Shown: positions 36,557 through 46,913, counted from the stretch's first letter. The stretch: 64,000 nucleotides of DNA from Brevundimonas abyssalis TAR-001 (GCF_000466985.1 NZ_BATC01000008.1:20103-84102), one strand, 5' to 3'. The notes: a model not told the origin generated them from the sequence alone. Translations and numbers: made by a program.

Positions 36557-38017
36557 GCGAAGGCAAGCCCTTGCTCGCCGTCTGCCACCCTCTTCGCGCT
36601 CGCCGACTCGGTGCATCGATCAGCACTCCCGGTAGCGCGTGGACGGCAACCCGGGCGGCTTGCACTTCCAGCCTCCGCATCGCCGCCCTGGGCCCCGCCT
36701 TCAGGCGCGCCACGTCCGGATCAACCGCCATCAGATCATCCAGCAGCGTCCGACTGGTGCTGTTCAGCCAACGGGTCAGGTCTGCGGGCGCCGTCCTCCC
36801 CCGCCCGACGATGCCGGCTAGAAGGAACACCGAGAGCTTCTCCTGCGCGCTCCTCAGGTGGTCCCGCATCAGCTTCGAGCGGGTGATGTAGCCGGGGTTC
36901 ACCCCTGGGAGCGCATGGTTCATCAGCAGGTGTATGTCGACCTCGGAGATCTCCGCCGCCTGGGCGAGCGTGCGGTAGGTCTGGCGCAGATCGTTGCCCC
37001 AGTGGCTGAGGACGGTCCGCTTCTCCTTGTGCTCTTCCATGTGACCGCTCGGGCTGTCGCTCGGGAACAGCCAGACGCGTCCACTCTGCGGATAGATGAC
37101 CGGACTGATACGGCGGAGCCGGAAGATGCACTCCAACATGGCCCGGGACAGCGGGATGTCGAAGGCCTTGTCGGTCCCACCCTTGGGACTGCGGATATGC
37201 ATCAACCGCTCGCGCAGGTTCAGGTCTTCGACCCGCACATTCTTCAGCGCCTCGGGCCGGCAGCCGGACAGCAGCATCAGCAGGTGGAACTCGCGCCGGA
37301 TCGGATTGGGAATCTGCGCCAGCTGAGTGAACCAGGCCGACAGGTCCGCAACCCCCATGGCGGTGTCCTTGCGCTTCTCCGGGTTCCAGTCGATCGCGAG
37401 CGACGGGTTCTCGGCCGGGAGCGCACGGCACGTCTTGCGCGCATGATTGTAGACGGCCCGGAAGCTGCGCATGGCGCCGTTGGCGATGGCCGGTCCGTTA
37501 TCTTTCGAGATCTGGTCATGGCGGTCGCGAGAAGCCGCGGTTCATCGCCCAATTTGGACAAGGGCCAGTCCAGCCAGTCCGCAAACAACCGTTCTAAATG
37601 GTCCTTGTAGATCCGAACGGTCGCCGCGCTGCGTCCCTTGCGCTCCAGATGAGAGACCCGGAAACGCCCCCAGGCTTCCCTCAAGGTGGGAATGTGCGTG
37701 GACGGCTCCGGCAGGCTGGGCGGAGCTTTCCGGGGCGGCCGGGGGTCCTCGCCGTCGGCGATCCGCCCGAGCAGCGCCTTGGCTTTCGCGCGGGCGTCCC
37801 GGGATGATAATTCTCCGACCTCGGCGACCTTCATCCGGACGGTCTGGCGGGCGCCGTCCAGCCGCAGATCGGCCTGGATCATGAAGCTCTTGGTCCGACT
37901 CCCGATAAGCACGAAGAAGCCGCCCAGATCCGTGTCCCGCGCTCGATACTGGCCGGTTCGAGCGAACGGAAGGCCGATCAGATTCTTGTCCGTGAGGGGC
38001 AGTCTGAGGTCGGGCAT
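36546..38017 (-). pseudogene. int: Tyrosine recombinase/integrase, P4-like, one frameshift
   Basis: Reading leftward from ATG 38,017: an arm-binding N-terminus (DUF4102-like: PLTDKNLIGLPFARTGQYR, ELSSRDARAKAKALLGRIAD), then the core-binding domain. At about 37,530 the frame breaks (EPRLL, then the other frame RDRHDQISKDNGPAIANGAM), consistent with one missing base. The second frame holds the catalytic domain: the first Arg in LLSGCRPEALKNVR, the box II region with HLLMNHALPGVNPGYITR and its Tyr. The gene starts about 210 bases inside the tRNA-Lys 3' fragment, as expected for the integrase of the element. If the shift is real the element is no longer mobile without help. Confidence 0.85.
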
Positions 38018-38215
38018 GGTGCTAACTTTTTGGCCATTAGAACGGTGCTTTCGGAGGCGTTTAGAACGGCGTTAGAACGGTGAACTCTTCCGCGGAAGTC
38101 AGCATCGGGCGCCTGCGAAAACGTGCGAAACGGTGCGCAGCGACGCGAAGAATGTCAATGACATCAATTGGTTGGATCGTGCGCCCGGCGGTGTTCGGCG
38201 GCGATCGGAAAACCC

Positions 38216-38271
38216 GAGAACGGGTTCTCTTAATCAGCGGGTCCACGGTTCGAGCCCGTGATCACCCACCA
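38216..38271 (+). other. Attachment site (attR): tRNA-Lys(CTT) 3' half with adjoining inverted repeat
   Basis: Bases 38,227-38,271 are the last 45 bases of a tRNA-Lys: anticodon loop CTCTTAA, anticodon stem 3' strand TCAGC, a T arm CACGG/CCGTG around TTCGAGC, acceptor ATCACCC, discriminator A and CCA. The 5' half is absent; instead there is a perfect inverted repeat GAGAAC/GTTCTC (38,216-38,229) that overlaps its first bases. An element inserting into the 3' part of tRNA-Lys would regenerate a whole gene at its other end and leave this piece here. Inference: the intact tRNA-Lys is to the left of the window or lost. Confidence 0.75.
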
Positions 38272-38336
38272 TTCGTTTTCTTTCTTCCAGCGACAGACGG
38301 TCAGGCGCCCAGCCCCTCACGGGGCCCCCGCGCCGC

Positions 38337-39044
38337 TCAAACCGCCGGCGACGGCTCAGCGGAAGCGGGCAGATTGGCTGCGCGGCGCCGCGCGCGCAGG
38401 TAGATGAGCGGCGTCGCCAGGGTCCGCAGCACAGACAGGGCGAAGGCCAGCCCGTAAAGCCTTATGCCCACAAGAAAGACGTCGCCGTTGACGGTGGATG
38501 ACGCCAGCGGCTCCGCGATGATGGCGCCGGTGATCGTCTGCAGATCGCGCGGCCCGAGGAAGAACAGGAAATAGCCGACAGAGCCCGCGATCCCTTCGCG
38601 CAGGAAGGTCTCGATGGCCTCCAGGGCGCCCAGATCGCCGAACAGGGTCTGCTGCGCCTGCTGCGGCGCGAAGGCGTAGCTCGTCCCCATCAGGGCGAAG
38701 ATGACCAGGAACATCACCAGCCGCGCGGCATAGGCCCCGGACAGAAGCGCCATGGTCTGACCCGGCCGCAGGCGCTGGATCAGGGAGGCGCGCTTCATGT
38801 CCCTCTCGCCCAGGTCCGGGATCAGGTCGGGAAAGGTCAGGCTCAGGATGGCGATAAACCGTCCGATCAGATCCGCCAGGACGACGGCGATCACGAACAG
38901 GAAGAGCATCGAGGCGACGCTTATGTCAGCCAGCAGCGCGTTGATCGTCTCCGAGAGACCGAAGATCGCCACCACGGCGATGATCACAAAAGAGATTATC
39001 GAACCCTCGACCGTGCGGCGGACGAGATTGATGAGCCCCAGCAT
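38337..39044 (-). CDS. Multi-pass membrane protein of unknown function
   Basis: 235 residues with about five hydrophobic spans, including IISFVIIAVVAIFGLSE near the start and SMLFLFVIAVVLADLIGRFI. I recognise no family. It is the first chromosomal gene right of the attachment site and points towards it. It is not obviously linked to the peptidase gene that follows on the same strand. Confidence 0.7.
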   Translation of the reverse strand: MLGLINLVRRTVEGSIISFVIIAVVAIFGLSETINALLADISVASMLFLFVIAVVLADLIGRFIAILSLTFPDLIPDLGERDMKRASLIQRLRPGQTMALLSGAYAARLVMFLVIFALMGTSYAFAPQQAQQTLFGDLGALEAIETFLREGIAGSVGYFLFFLGPRDLQTITGAIIAEPLASSTVNGDVFLVGIRLYGLAFALSVLRTLATPLIYLRARRRAANLPASAEPSPAV

Positions 39045-39146
39045 CGCGAGCCCCCTGTCGCTCTGTGAAAGAGGTTAACAGGTCTAGCACAAGGCTCGCC
39101 GAGGCCCGACTCCGCGTCTGCGAAGCCGGGCCTCGTGCACCTTGCC

Positions 39147-41605
39147 TCAGCGCCCGCCCCCGGCGGCGGGCCCGGCGTCGCGCACGTAGCGGTTCAGCCA
39201 GTCGGTCATCTCCCACAGGGTGTGCATCACCGATTCCCGGGCGCGGTAGCCGTGGTCCTCGGCGGGCAGGACCACATAGCGGGCGACCGCGCCGTGGCCC
39301 TTCAGCGCCGCATAGAAGCGCTCGGTCTGGACCGGGAAGGTGCCCGAGTTGGAGTCGTCCGCCCCATGGATCAGCAGGATCGGCTCATTGACCCGGTCCG
39401 CGTGCATGAAGGGGCTCATGATGTTGTAGGTCTCCGGCGCCTCCCAGTAGGTGCGCTGCTCGGCCTGGAAGCCGAAGGGCGTCAGGGTGCGGTTGTAGGC
39501 GCCCGAGCGCGCGATGCCCGCCCGGAACAGGTCGGAATGGGCCAGCAGATTGGCCGTCATGAAGGCGCCGTAGCTGTGCCCGCCCACGGCGATGCGGTCG
39601 CGGTCGGCCACGCCGCGCTCGACCACGGCGTCCACGGCGGCCTGGGCGCTGGACACCAGTTGCTCCACATAGGTGTCGTTGGGCTCGGCGCCGTCCACCC
39701 CGACGATGGGCATGGACGGGTTGTCCAGGATCGCGAACCCCTGGGTCAGCATGAACAGGTGACTGGAGCCGCCCGGCCGCACGAAGCGGTTGCCGGTGTC
39801 CACCACCTGACCGGCCACGGCGGCGTCGGTGAACTCGGCCGGATAGGCCCACATCAGCAGCGGCAGCGGCCCGTCCCGGTCCTTGTCGTATCCGGCGGGC
39901 AGATAGAGCGTGCCGGACAGCTGCACGCCGTCGGCGCGGGTGTAGGCGATGGTCTCGCGCGTGGCCCCGGCCAGCTGGGGCGCGGGATCGGGGAAGTCGG
40001 TGATGGCGCGGGGATCGGCGCTGTCCAGATCGCGCACATAGAGGTTCGGCGGCTCGGTCAGGCTTTCGCGGCGGGTCAGCAGCACCCGGCCGTCCTCGTC
40101 CAGCAGGCCGGCGATCGTCTCATAGTGGGTCTGGGACGAGGTCCAGAGGCGCTCGGTCTCGCCCGAGGCCAGATCCATGCGGCCCAGGAACGGGAAGGCG
40201 CCCTCGCGCGTGGCGCCGGCGCCGGTGGTGAACACGCCCTGACCGTCCGGCGTGATGTGCATGACGCGGAAGCCTCGGGCGTCGGGCGCGTCATGGGCGA
40301 GCCCGGGTCGTTGTAGCGGTCCTGATAGTTGCGCTCGAGCAGCAGCCGCCCCTGCCCCGGGTTGGACGGGTCCACCAGCCAGCGGGTCTCGTGGCGGGTG
40401 TTGAACCAGCGGGTCGAGACCATGGCCAGGTCGTCACGGCCCCAGTCCACGCCTGCATAGCGCGCGTTCAGATCGATCAGCACCTGGGGCGGGGCATCGA
40501 AGGGCGCGGCCTGGATGAAGACCCGGTCGCGCACCTCGGCCTCGCGGCGGGAGTCGCCGCCGTCCTGGGCCTCGACCCAGACCAGGGTGGCGGGGGCGTC
40601 GGCGCGCCACTGCACCGAGCGCGGCCCCTCGGCCACCGAGTCGAAGGGCGTCGGCACATTGTCGCGCAGGGGCAGGTCGGCCGCCTGATGGATCAGGTTT
40701 CCGCTCAGGTCCGTGACGATGACGTCGGTGGGGAACAGCCGGGCCGGGACGTTGTAGCTGTAGGGACGCTTCAGCCGGGTCTGCAGGATGTGGCGTCCGT
40801 CCGGCGAGATGGCCGCGCCGGCGATCAGGCCGGGCTCACCGACCATGCGGGCGGGCGAGCCGTCGACCGGGACGAGGGACAGACGGCTGGTGAAATAGTG
40901 ATCGAACAGGCGCTCGTCGCCCGGCGTCGACAGCAGGTCCTGATAGGTGCGGTTGGGCGCAGCCTGGCCGGTGGTCTCCTCGATCACCGGGCCGGTGGGG
41001 GCGGCGGTCACGTCGGGGGCGGCGCCGCGGCCCTCGGGGACCAGCCGGGCCAGGACGGCGGAACTGTCCGGCGTCCAGTCCAGCGCGGTGCTGAAGGCGG
41101 CGTTGACCACCGGGTCGGTCAGGCGACGCGCCTGTCCGGTCGCGGCCTCGGCCACCCACAGCTCAAGTCCCTGGGGCGCGTCGGCCAGGAAGGCCATGAA
41201 GCGGGAGTCGGGCGACCAGCCGCCGGCGATGAAGCGCTGGCCCTCGCCCAGGGCCACCACACGCTGCTCGCCCGTGGCCACGTCCTGGAACGTCAGGCTG
41301 TTCAGCCAGGCGGTGCGGCTGTTGGCCGGACCGTTGTTGCGCGGATTGATGCGGTAGCCGGCCAGACGCAGATCGTCTTCGGCCACCTCGGCGATGGAGG
41401 GCAGGTTGGAGCGCCCCAGCAGGGCCAGGGTCTCGCGGTCGGGACTGATGCTGGGGACCGGCGCCGGGTCGGTGTCGAGGATCTGGGCGATGGGCGCGGG
41501 CGGCATGCGGTAAGCCGGGGCGTCCTGGGCCATGGCGGCGGGCGCCATGACGACCGCGAGGATGGCTGCGGCGCAGACCGCGCCGGTGACGAACCGCTGA
41601 TGCAT
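39147..41605 (-). pseudogene. Prolyl oligopeptidase-family (S9) secreted peptidase, one frameshift
   Basis: Reading leftward from ATG 41,605 (CTCC/GGAG upstream): a signal peptide (AAAILAVVMAPAAMAQ), a beta-propeller domain, and a catalytic domain in a different frame. The break is near 40,283: the first frame runs PGSPMTRPTP into noise, while the next frame gives DARGFRVMHITPDGQGVFTT. One missing base explains it. The C-terminal part has the full triad: Ser in GHSYGAFMTANL, Asp in HGADDSNSGT and His in AEDHGYRA. Such acylaminoacyl- or dipeptidyl-peptidases digest peptides in the periplasm. The intact sequence would be about 819 residues. Confidence 0.85.
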
Positions 41606-41704
41606 TGGAGAACTCCCGAACCGATGAGGCCGCCAAGCTAGAGCGGCGGGGCCGGGGGTCAAGCACGGAGGACGCTGATCGGCGCGACGCCGTCCGCGCC
41701 CCTG

Positions 41705-42268
41705 TCAGTTTTCGGACGGCTGAATCGTCGGCCGCAGGATCGACAGGTCGTAACCCAGTTCGCGGGCGCGGCTCATGATCTGCTCCCTCACCGGATCCGA
41801 CGGCTGGGGCGTACGGCTGAGCAGCCAGAGATAGCGGCCCGAGCCTTCGCCCACGATGGACCACGAATAGTCTTCGGCGTGGTCCAGGATCCAGTAGTTC
41901 CCGAAGTAGAAGGGACCGAAGAAGGACACCTCGAGCTTGGCCCCGCCACTGCCCTCAACCACCCGGGCCTTGCCTTCAACGGACCTGAATTCGCCATCCA
42001 GTCCGCCTTGGAGGCAGGTGTTGACCACGCCGATGAGCCCGTCGTCACGCAGGGTGTAGGTCGCCGTGCTCGCCTCGCAGCCCCGCTGAAAGCCGGCTTC
42101 GTAGCGGCCGATCTCGTACCAGCGACCGAGATAGGCGTTCAGGTCCACCGACCTGACCGGTTCGGGCACGGCCGCGTTGCCCACCGGCCCACGCTGAAGG
42201 GTCGCGCAGGCGCCCAGGGCCAGGGCTGCAGCGGTGATCGCAATGAAGGAGACGGAGCGCTTGATCAT
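41705..42268 (-). CDS. blc: Outer-membrane lipocalin Blc
   Basis: 187 residues. A lipobox (AALALGACATL) places it in a membrane. The lipocalin opening motif is clear (LNAYLGRWYEIGRYEAGFQR), followed by a conserved middle (YTLRDDGLIGVVNTC) and FFGPFYFGNYWILD with the closing WLLSRTPQ. The family stores or moves lipids at the cell envelope under stress. It stands alone. Confidence 0.92.
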   Translation of the reverse strand: MIKRSVSFIAITAAALALGACATLQRGPVGNAAVPEPVRSVDLNAYLGRWYEIGRYEAGFQRGCEASTATYTLRDDGLIGVVNTCLQGGLDGEFRSVEGKARVVEGSGGAKLEVSFFGPFYFGNYWILDHAEDYSWSIVGEGSGRYLWLLSRTPQPSDPVREQIMSRARELGYDLSILRPTIQPSEN

Positions 42269-42325
42269 GAGCGCCCAACGGCAGCGGCGGCGTGAGGTTC
42301 CCTCCGCGTCATGAACCGCGCCGCT

Positions 42326-42844
42326 TCACGTGGGCGGCGGCGCGTCCGGCTGGCCCGGGAAGCGTTGATCGCGAGCGGTCTCGTAGGCCTCGCGCACACC
42401 CTCACGGGGCTGGTCGGCGCCCAGCTGGCTGATCTGGGCGGTCCAGACGTCGGACAGTTGCTGGACTGTGGCGGTGATCCAGCCCGGCTCCTGCTGGCGA
42501 GCCCAGGACTGGATCGAGACACTGTTGAAGACCAGCAGGAACAGGGTGGCGAAGATCACCGTGCGGCTGGTCCAGCGACGGTCGCGAGCGGCCTCGCCCT
42601 CTTCGTCCAGCGGCGGTTCGGGCGGGAAGGCGTAGCGGCCCAGGGTTTTCAGGCGGGGCTCGCGGGTAGGCAGGTCGTGCGCGTCGGCGGACTGGATCCA
42701 GTCGTTGCGGTCATCCGGCTCCGGGTCGGGCGCGGACGTCGGGACCTCCGGCGCCAGCTCCGCCCCGCGCGGCGGAAAGGGGTCGTGCGCGCCCGCGGGG
42801 AAGGGCGCTGGCTCGTCAGGGTCTTTCGGCTCGTTCGGGTCCAT
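42326..42844 (-). CDS. Single-span membrane protein of the O-acetylation operon
   Basis: 172 residues. A proline- and acid-rich cytosolic half of about 90 residues is followed by one hydrophobic segment (TVIFATLFLLVFNSVSIQSW) and a short outer part. I recognise no family. It follows the MBOAT gene by about 15 bases on the same strand and thus is the last gene of the operon. Confidence 0.7.
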   Translation of the reverse strand: MDPNEPKDPDEPAPFPAGAHDPFPPRGAELAPEVPTSAPDPEPDDRNDWIQSADAHDLPTREPRLKTLGRYAFPPEPPLDEEGEAARDRRWTSRTVIFATLFLLVFNSVSIQSWARQQEPGWITATVQQLSDVWTAQISQLGADQPREGVREAYETARDQRFPGQPDAPPPT

Positions 42845-42859
42845 CGGTTATGCCAACGT

Positions 42860-44263
42860 CTAGAACTGGAAATAGATGAAGGGGGCCACGCCCTCGGGAC
42901 GCATGGCCTCGACCAGCAGGATCATGATCCCCACCAGCACGCCCATGGTGATGGCCGGCGCCTCCTTGACCCGCACGGCCAGGCCTTCCACCGCACGCGG
43001 CGGCAGCCAGTGCATGGCGATCCCGCCGATGATCAAGGCCAGCAGGAACGGCGTCAGCACCATGATCGGCGCCATGCGGGTGAGGCCCTCAAGCATCTGC
43101 ATGGCCAGGTCGAAGCTCTCGGCCCGGAACAGGATCCAGCCCAGGCAGACGATGTGGAAGGTGACGATGACGCCCAGCCAATGCGGCAGACCGGCCTTGC
43201 CCTCGCGGAAGTGACGCCACACCCGCTCCACAGCCTGCACTGCGCCGTGCAGGGCGCCCCAGGCGATGAAGGTCCACGCCGCCCCGTGCCACAGCCCGCC
43301 CAGCAGCATGGTGATCATGATGTTGATGCAGGAGGAGACGAGCCCCTTACGGCCGCCCCCCAGCGGCACGTACAGATAGTCCCTCAGCCAGCTGGACAGG
43401 CTGATGTGCCAGCGCCGCCAGAACTGCTGCATGGACCCGGCGCGGTAGGGCTGGTCGAAATTGCGCGGGAAGGAATAGCCCAGCAGCGCCGCCAGCCCGA
43501 TGGCCATGTCCGAATAGGCCGAGAAGTCGCAGTAGATCTGCACCGCGTAGCCGTAGGTGGCCGCCGCGATGTCCAGGGCGCCGTAGGCCGACGGATCGAA
43601 GAACACCGGGTCCACCAGCCGCACGGCCAGCTCCGAGGCGATCACCGTCTTCTTGAACAGGCCCCAGGCGATCAGCAGCAGACCCAGCGCCGCCATCTCG
43701 CGGGTCAGGCGCGGCACCCGGTCGAACTGGGGCAGCAGGTCCGAGGCCCGCACGATGGGCCCGGCCACCAGATGGGGGAAGAAGGACATCAGCAGCATGA
43801 CGTCCACCAGCGAGCGCGCCGGCGGCGTCTTGCCCCGGTGCACATCCACCACATAGCTGATGCCCTGGAAGGTGAAGAACGAGATGCCGATGGGCAGCAC
43901 GATCTGCAGCAGGGGCGCGTCGCGCTCCCAGCCGAACTGATTCAGCAGTTCCACCGCCTGCTCGACGAAGAAGCCGTAGTATTTGAAGAAGCCCAGGATG
44001 ATCAGGTTGAGAGCGACGCCCAGCGCCACCAGCCATTTTCGTCGGCCCGGGCTGTCGCTGGACGCGATCAGGGCCGCCACGCCCCAGTTCAGGACGGCGG
44101 AAGCGATCAGCAGGCCGACGAAGCGCCAGTCCCACTGGGCGTAGAAGAACCAGCTGGCCAGCAGCAGGAAGATCTTGCGCCGCCCGTTCTCCCTATCCAG
44201 CGACCAGGCGGTGAAATAGACGAACAGGAAGAAGACCCCGAAGGCCAGGGTGGGGAACAGCAT
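42860..44263 (-). CDS. MBOAT-family O-acyltransferase (AlgI-like)
   Basis: 467 residues, about ten membrane helices. The family signature is clear: FPHLVAGPIVRASDLLPQF, FWRRWHISLSSWLRDYLYVP and GGLWHGAAWTFIAWGALHG with the invariant His. AlgI-type proteins pass acetyl groups from the cytoplasm to a periplasmic acetyltransferase, here probably the SGNH proteins encoded upstream. The polymer is not known; no alginate biosynthesis genes are in view. Confidence 0.92.
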   Translation of the reverse strand: MLFPTLAFGVFFLFVYFTAWSLDRENGRRKIFLLLASWFFYAQWDWRFVGLLIASAVLNWGVAALIASSDSPGRRKWLVALGVALNLIILGFFKYYGFFVEQAVELLNQFGWERDAPLLQIVLPIGISFFTFQGISYVVDVHRGKTPPARSLVDVMLLMSFFPHLVAGPIVRASDLLPQFDRVPRLTREMAALGLLLIAWGLFKKTVIASELAVRLVDPVFFDPSAYGALDIAAATYGYAVQIYCDFSAYSDMAIGLAALLGYSFPRNFDQPYRAGSMQQFWRRWHISLSSWLRDYLYVPLGGGRKGLVSSCINIMITMLLGGLWHGAAWTFIAWGALHGAVQAVERVWRHFREGKAGLPHWLGVIVTFHIVCLGWILFRAESFDLAMQMLEGLTRMAPIMVLTPFLLALIIGGIAMHWLPPRAVEGLAVRVKEAPAITMGVLVGIMILLVEAMRPEGVAPFIYFQF

Positions 44264-44266
44264 CGG

Positions 44267-45493
44267 CTATTCCTCCGCGCCGGCCGGGACGGCCCTCGCG
44301 CGCCAGGCGGCGGTCAGGTCCTCAGCCAGCATCTGCCCAATCCAGTCGCCCCCGGCGGAGTTGAAATGCACATGGTCGCCCCGCATCAGGGGCTCGTATG
44401 CCGTGGCCAGCCGGTGCGCTGAACAGTCTCCGCCCATGCGTGCATGCCAGTCCCAGAACGCCACACCCATGTCGGCGGCGACCCGGCGCTGCACATCCCG
44501 GACCAGCGGCAGTTCGCGCGGGATGCGCCACAGGCTCTCTTCGTCGCCGCAGGTTCCGCCCCCCTCTGGCCGCTGGGCGTCCGGCGCGCCCAGGATCAGG
44601 ATGTCGGCCCGGGGCGCCAGCGTCCGCAGCTGGGCGATCTGGCCTCGCAGCAGGGCCTCATAGGCGAACGGGTCGAGGAACGGGTCAAAGCCTTCGTTGG
44701 TGCCGAAGGCCAGCACGATCAGGTCCGGCCGCCAAGCGTCCAGCTCGGCGCGCACCACCGCCGGATCGCGCACGGCCAAGTCGTTCAGGGTGGCCCCTAT
44801 GACGCCGAGCGCCGACACCACCACTCCGGATCCATCGGCGAAGGTCGCCACCGAATGCAGGTCCACCGCCCCTGTCCCGCCGATGACGGTCGCCGATCGC
44901 ACCGGTTCGCCCAGCCGCACCTCGCGACAGGCGGCGCCGGGGGTCGGGTCGGCGAAGCTGACCGCCGTCTCGCTGAAACCCGCCCGCACGGTCAGGGTCC
45001 CGGCGGCCGGGTCGGTCGCACCGCACAGCACCACGCGGCTGAAGGCGGCGGAGCCCTCGGCCTCGATGCGCAGGGACGATCCCTCGCCCCAGATCAGGGC
45101 CCGCGATCCGCTCAGTCCCACGCCGGACATGGCCGCCGAACCCGGCCCCGGGGTCACTGCCGTCCAGGCCTGTTCGAACAGCTCCACCTGACGGGGCTGG
45201 TACAAGGCATAGGGCTTGCCCGGCGGCAGCACCCCGCGCCCGCCGCGTCCGATGCTGTTCTGCAGGCGCGAGCGCACCGAGGCGGTGATCATGTCGCCCA
45301 CTGTGTGGCTGTCGCCCAACTGGAGGATGTGCACCGGCCGCTCGCCCTCACCGGCCCCGGCCGCGTCCAGGGCGTCGAAGAAGCGGGTCAGGGTTTCGGG
45401 GCGTTCGAGCGCGCTCATCGGATCCTGTGCGGCGGCAGGCGTGGAAGTCGTCATGAGCGCCGCGACCAGCCCGGCCAGCCGCGCCAGTCTCAC
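44267..45493 (-). CDS. SGNH-hydrolase-type periplasmic protein
   Basis: 408 residues, with a signal peptide (LAGLVAALMTTSTPAAAQ). SGNH blocks are visible: HILQLGDSHTVGD (block I, with His after Ser), LIVLAFGTNEGFDP (block III), and DHVHFNSAGGDW (catalytic Asp/His). It is likely the transferase that puts acetyl groups delivered by the MBOAT protein onto a surface polymer. The start is GTG 45,493, which overlaps the stop of the upstream SGNH gene (GTGA). It is followed by MBOAT after three bases. Confidence 0.87.
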   Translation of the reverse strand: MRLARLAGLVAALMTTSTPAAAQDPMSALERPETLTRFFDALDAAGAGEGERPVHILQLGDSHTVGDMITASVRSRLQNSIGRGGRGVLPPGKPYALYQPRQVELFEQAWTAVTPGPGSAAMSGVGLSGSRALIWGEGSSLRIEAEGSAAFSRVVLCGATDPAAGTLTVRAGFSETAVSFADPTPGAACREVRLGEPVRSATVIGGTGAVDLHSVATFADGSGVVVSALGVIGATLNDLAVRDPAVVRAELDAWRPDLIVLAFGTNEGFDPFLDPFAYEALLRGQIAQLRTLAPRADILILGAPDAQRPEGGGTCGDEESLWRIPRELPLVRDVQRRVAADMGVAFWDWHARMGGDCSAHRLATAYEPLMRGDHVHFNSAGGDWIGQMLAEDLTAAWRARAVPAGAEE

Positions 45494-46371
45494 CCCCCGG
45501 CCCCACCCGTCATGCGGTCCAGGCCGGCGTCGGCCCGCAGGCGCTCGGTCACCGGCTCGGTCAGCCGCAGGTAGCCGGCCATGGACATGTGGATGCCGTC
45601 ATGGGCCCGCATCAGCCGCCGCCGTCCGTCCGTGGCGGTCAGATAGGCGTCATAGGCGCCGCCCTCATTGGAGGTCAGGGCCACAGTGTCGATGTACGGC
45701 ACGTCCAGCGCCGCCATGCGCTCGGCCACAAGCCCGTTGATCAGGCCCATGCGCCCGTCGAAGGACTCCCGCTTCATGCGCGGCAGCCCGACCCAGTAGA
45801 CCGCCACGTCGTTCTGGCGCAGCAGGGCCACCAGATCGTCCACGCGGCGGGCGTAGATCTCGCGCCAACCGGGCGTGCCGAACTGATGGATGACTCCGTC
45901 GTGCTCGATGGCCTGGGCGTCGTTGGTGCCGAACATGACCACCGCCACATCGATGGGCTGTTCCCGCAACTGGCGGGCGGTCTTGTCCTGAACGTTCACA
46001 TAGTCATAGCGCGACAGGCCGGTGGAGACCTCGGCCATGCGCACCACCCGCACCCCGTCCACGTCGCGCAGGTCGCGGTAGACGCCGGTCCACAGGCCGT
46101 CGGCCATGGAGTCCCCGATCACCCCCACCACCAGCTCGCCCTCGGCCACGCGCCGGCTCAGCGGCGTGATGCGCGGGGCCGCGGCAACCACAGGCTCGGG
46201 CCGGGCCACCGTCGCCACCACTTGCGGCGCGGGGGGGCTGGCCGAAGCGTTGGCCGAGCCCAGCATGAGGGTGGGGTTGCGCAGCCAGCCGCGACCGTCC
46301 GGCGTCAGGGCCAGGCCCACGATCACCCCCACGATCAATGCCGCCGTCAGTGCGTTGATGCTGGCGCGCAA
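45490..46371 (-). CDS. DUF459-type SGNH-hydrolase membrane-anchored protein
   Basis: 293 residues. An N-terminal anchor (INALTAALIVGVIVGLAL) is followed by a linker and an SGNH domain: VVGVIGDSMADGLW (block I), VAVVMFGTNDAQAI (block III) and AHDGIHMSMAGYL (catalytic Asp/His). The start is TTG 46,371 after GAGAGGG. It is the first gene of the operon with the second SGNH protein, MBOAT and a small membrane protein. Confidence 0.85.
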   Translation of the reverse strand: MRASINALTAALIVGVIVGLALTPDGRGWLRNPTLMLGSANASASPPAPQVVATVARPEPVVAAAPRITPLSRRVAEGELVVGVIGDSMADGLWTGVYRDLRDVDGVRVVRMAEVSTGLSRYDYVNVQDKTARQLREQPIDVAVVMFGTNDAQAIEHDGVIHQFGTPGWREIYARRVDDLVALLRQNDVAVYWVGLPRMKRESFDGRMGLINGLVAERMAALDVPYIDTVALTSNEGGAYDAYLTATDGRRRLMRAHDGIHMSMAGYLRLTEPVTERLRADAGLDRMTGGAGG

Positions 46372-46499
46372 CCCTCTCGCCCCCCGGAAACCAGACTGGT
46401 TTACGAACCCCTGTTAACCCAACAAGGGATTGGCAGGCCAGCCCGAACCCGTCTCAGGCGAGGGAAAAGGTTAACGCAGCTTGCGCGGCGCGAGCCGGA

Positions 46500-46913
46500 T
46501 CAGCCCCAGCGTCCCTCTGCCCAGCTGGCGGCGAAATAGCCCGCCGTGGCCGCGCTGGCGGTCAGGACCGTGCCCCAGATGATGTCGATGATGGTCATCT
46601 GCGTGGACCAGACGCTCAGGGTCGCCTGGTTGGTCAGGTCATAGGTGGCGTAGGCCACCAGTCCCAGCACCGCCCCGGTGATCAGGGCGCGGGTCCACTG
46701 GCCGTCCTTCAGCGCCGGCGCGATGGCCAGGAAGACGATCCCGAACAGATAGATCAGATAGAAGGCCACCGCTGCGACCATGTTCGGCTTGTCGGCCAGA
46801 ATCGGGCCGATGATGGGACGATACAGCCGGTCGGTCATGGTGGTCAGCCACACCGCGTCGATGGCGGCGAAGGCCACGCCCGCCCCCAGATAGGCGGCCA
46901 CATATTTGATCAT
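46500..46913 (-). CDS. DUF2177 membrane protein
   Basis: 137 residues with four hydrophobic helices. The family features are visible: AIDAVWLTTMTDRLYRPIIG and GLVAYATYDLTNQATLSVW. DUF2177 proteins often accompany CFA-like methyltransferase genes and DUF1365, as here (the CFA-type gene is 21 bases upstream). The function is not established; a role in modifying or moving lipids is inference. Confidence 0.9.
   Translation of the reverse strand: MIKYVAAYLGAGVAFAAIDAVWLTTMTDRLYRPIIGPILADKPNMVAAVAFYLIYLFGIVFLAIAPALKDGQWTRALITGAVLGLVAYATYDLTNQATLSVWSTQMTIIDIIWGTVLTASAATAGYFAASWAEGRWG

Noticed and set aside
1..38271. Insertion sequences or transposases in the accessory region
   Set aside because: No transposase frame with DDE or HUH features other than the relaxase was found, and no terminal inverted repeats flank any gene block.
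42311..44422. 703-codon plus-strand frame across the MBOAT gene
   Set aside because: His/Gln/Arg-rich shadow; the minus strand carries MBOAT motifs.
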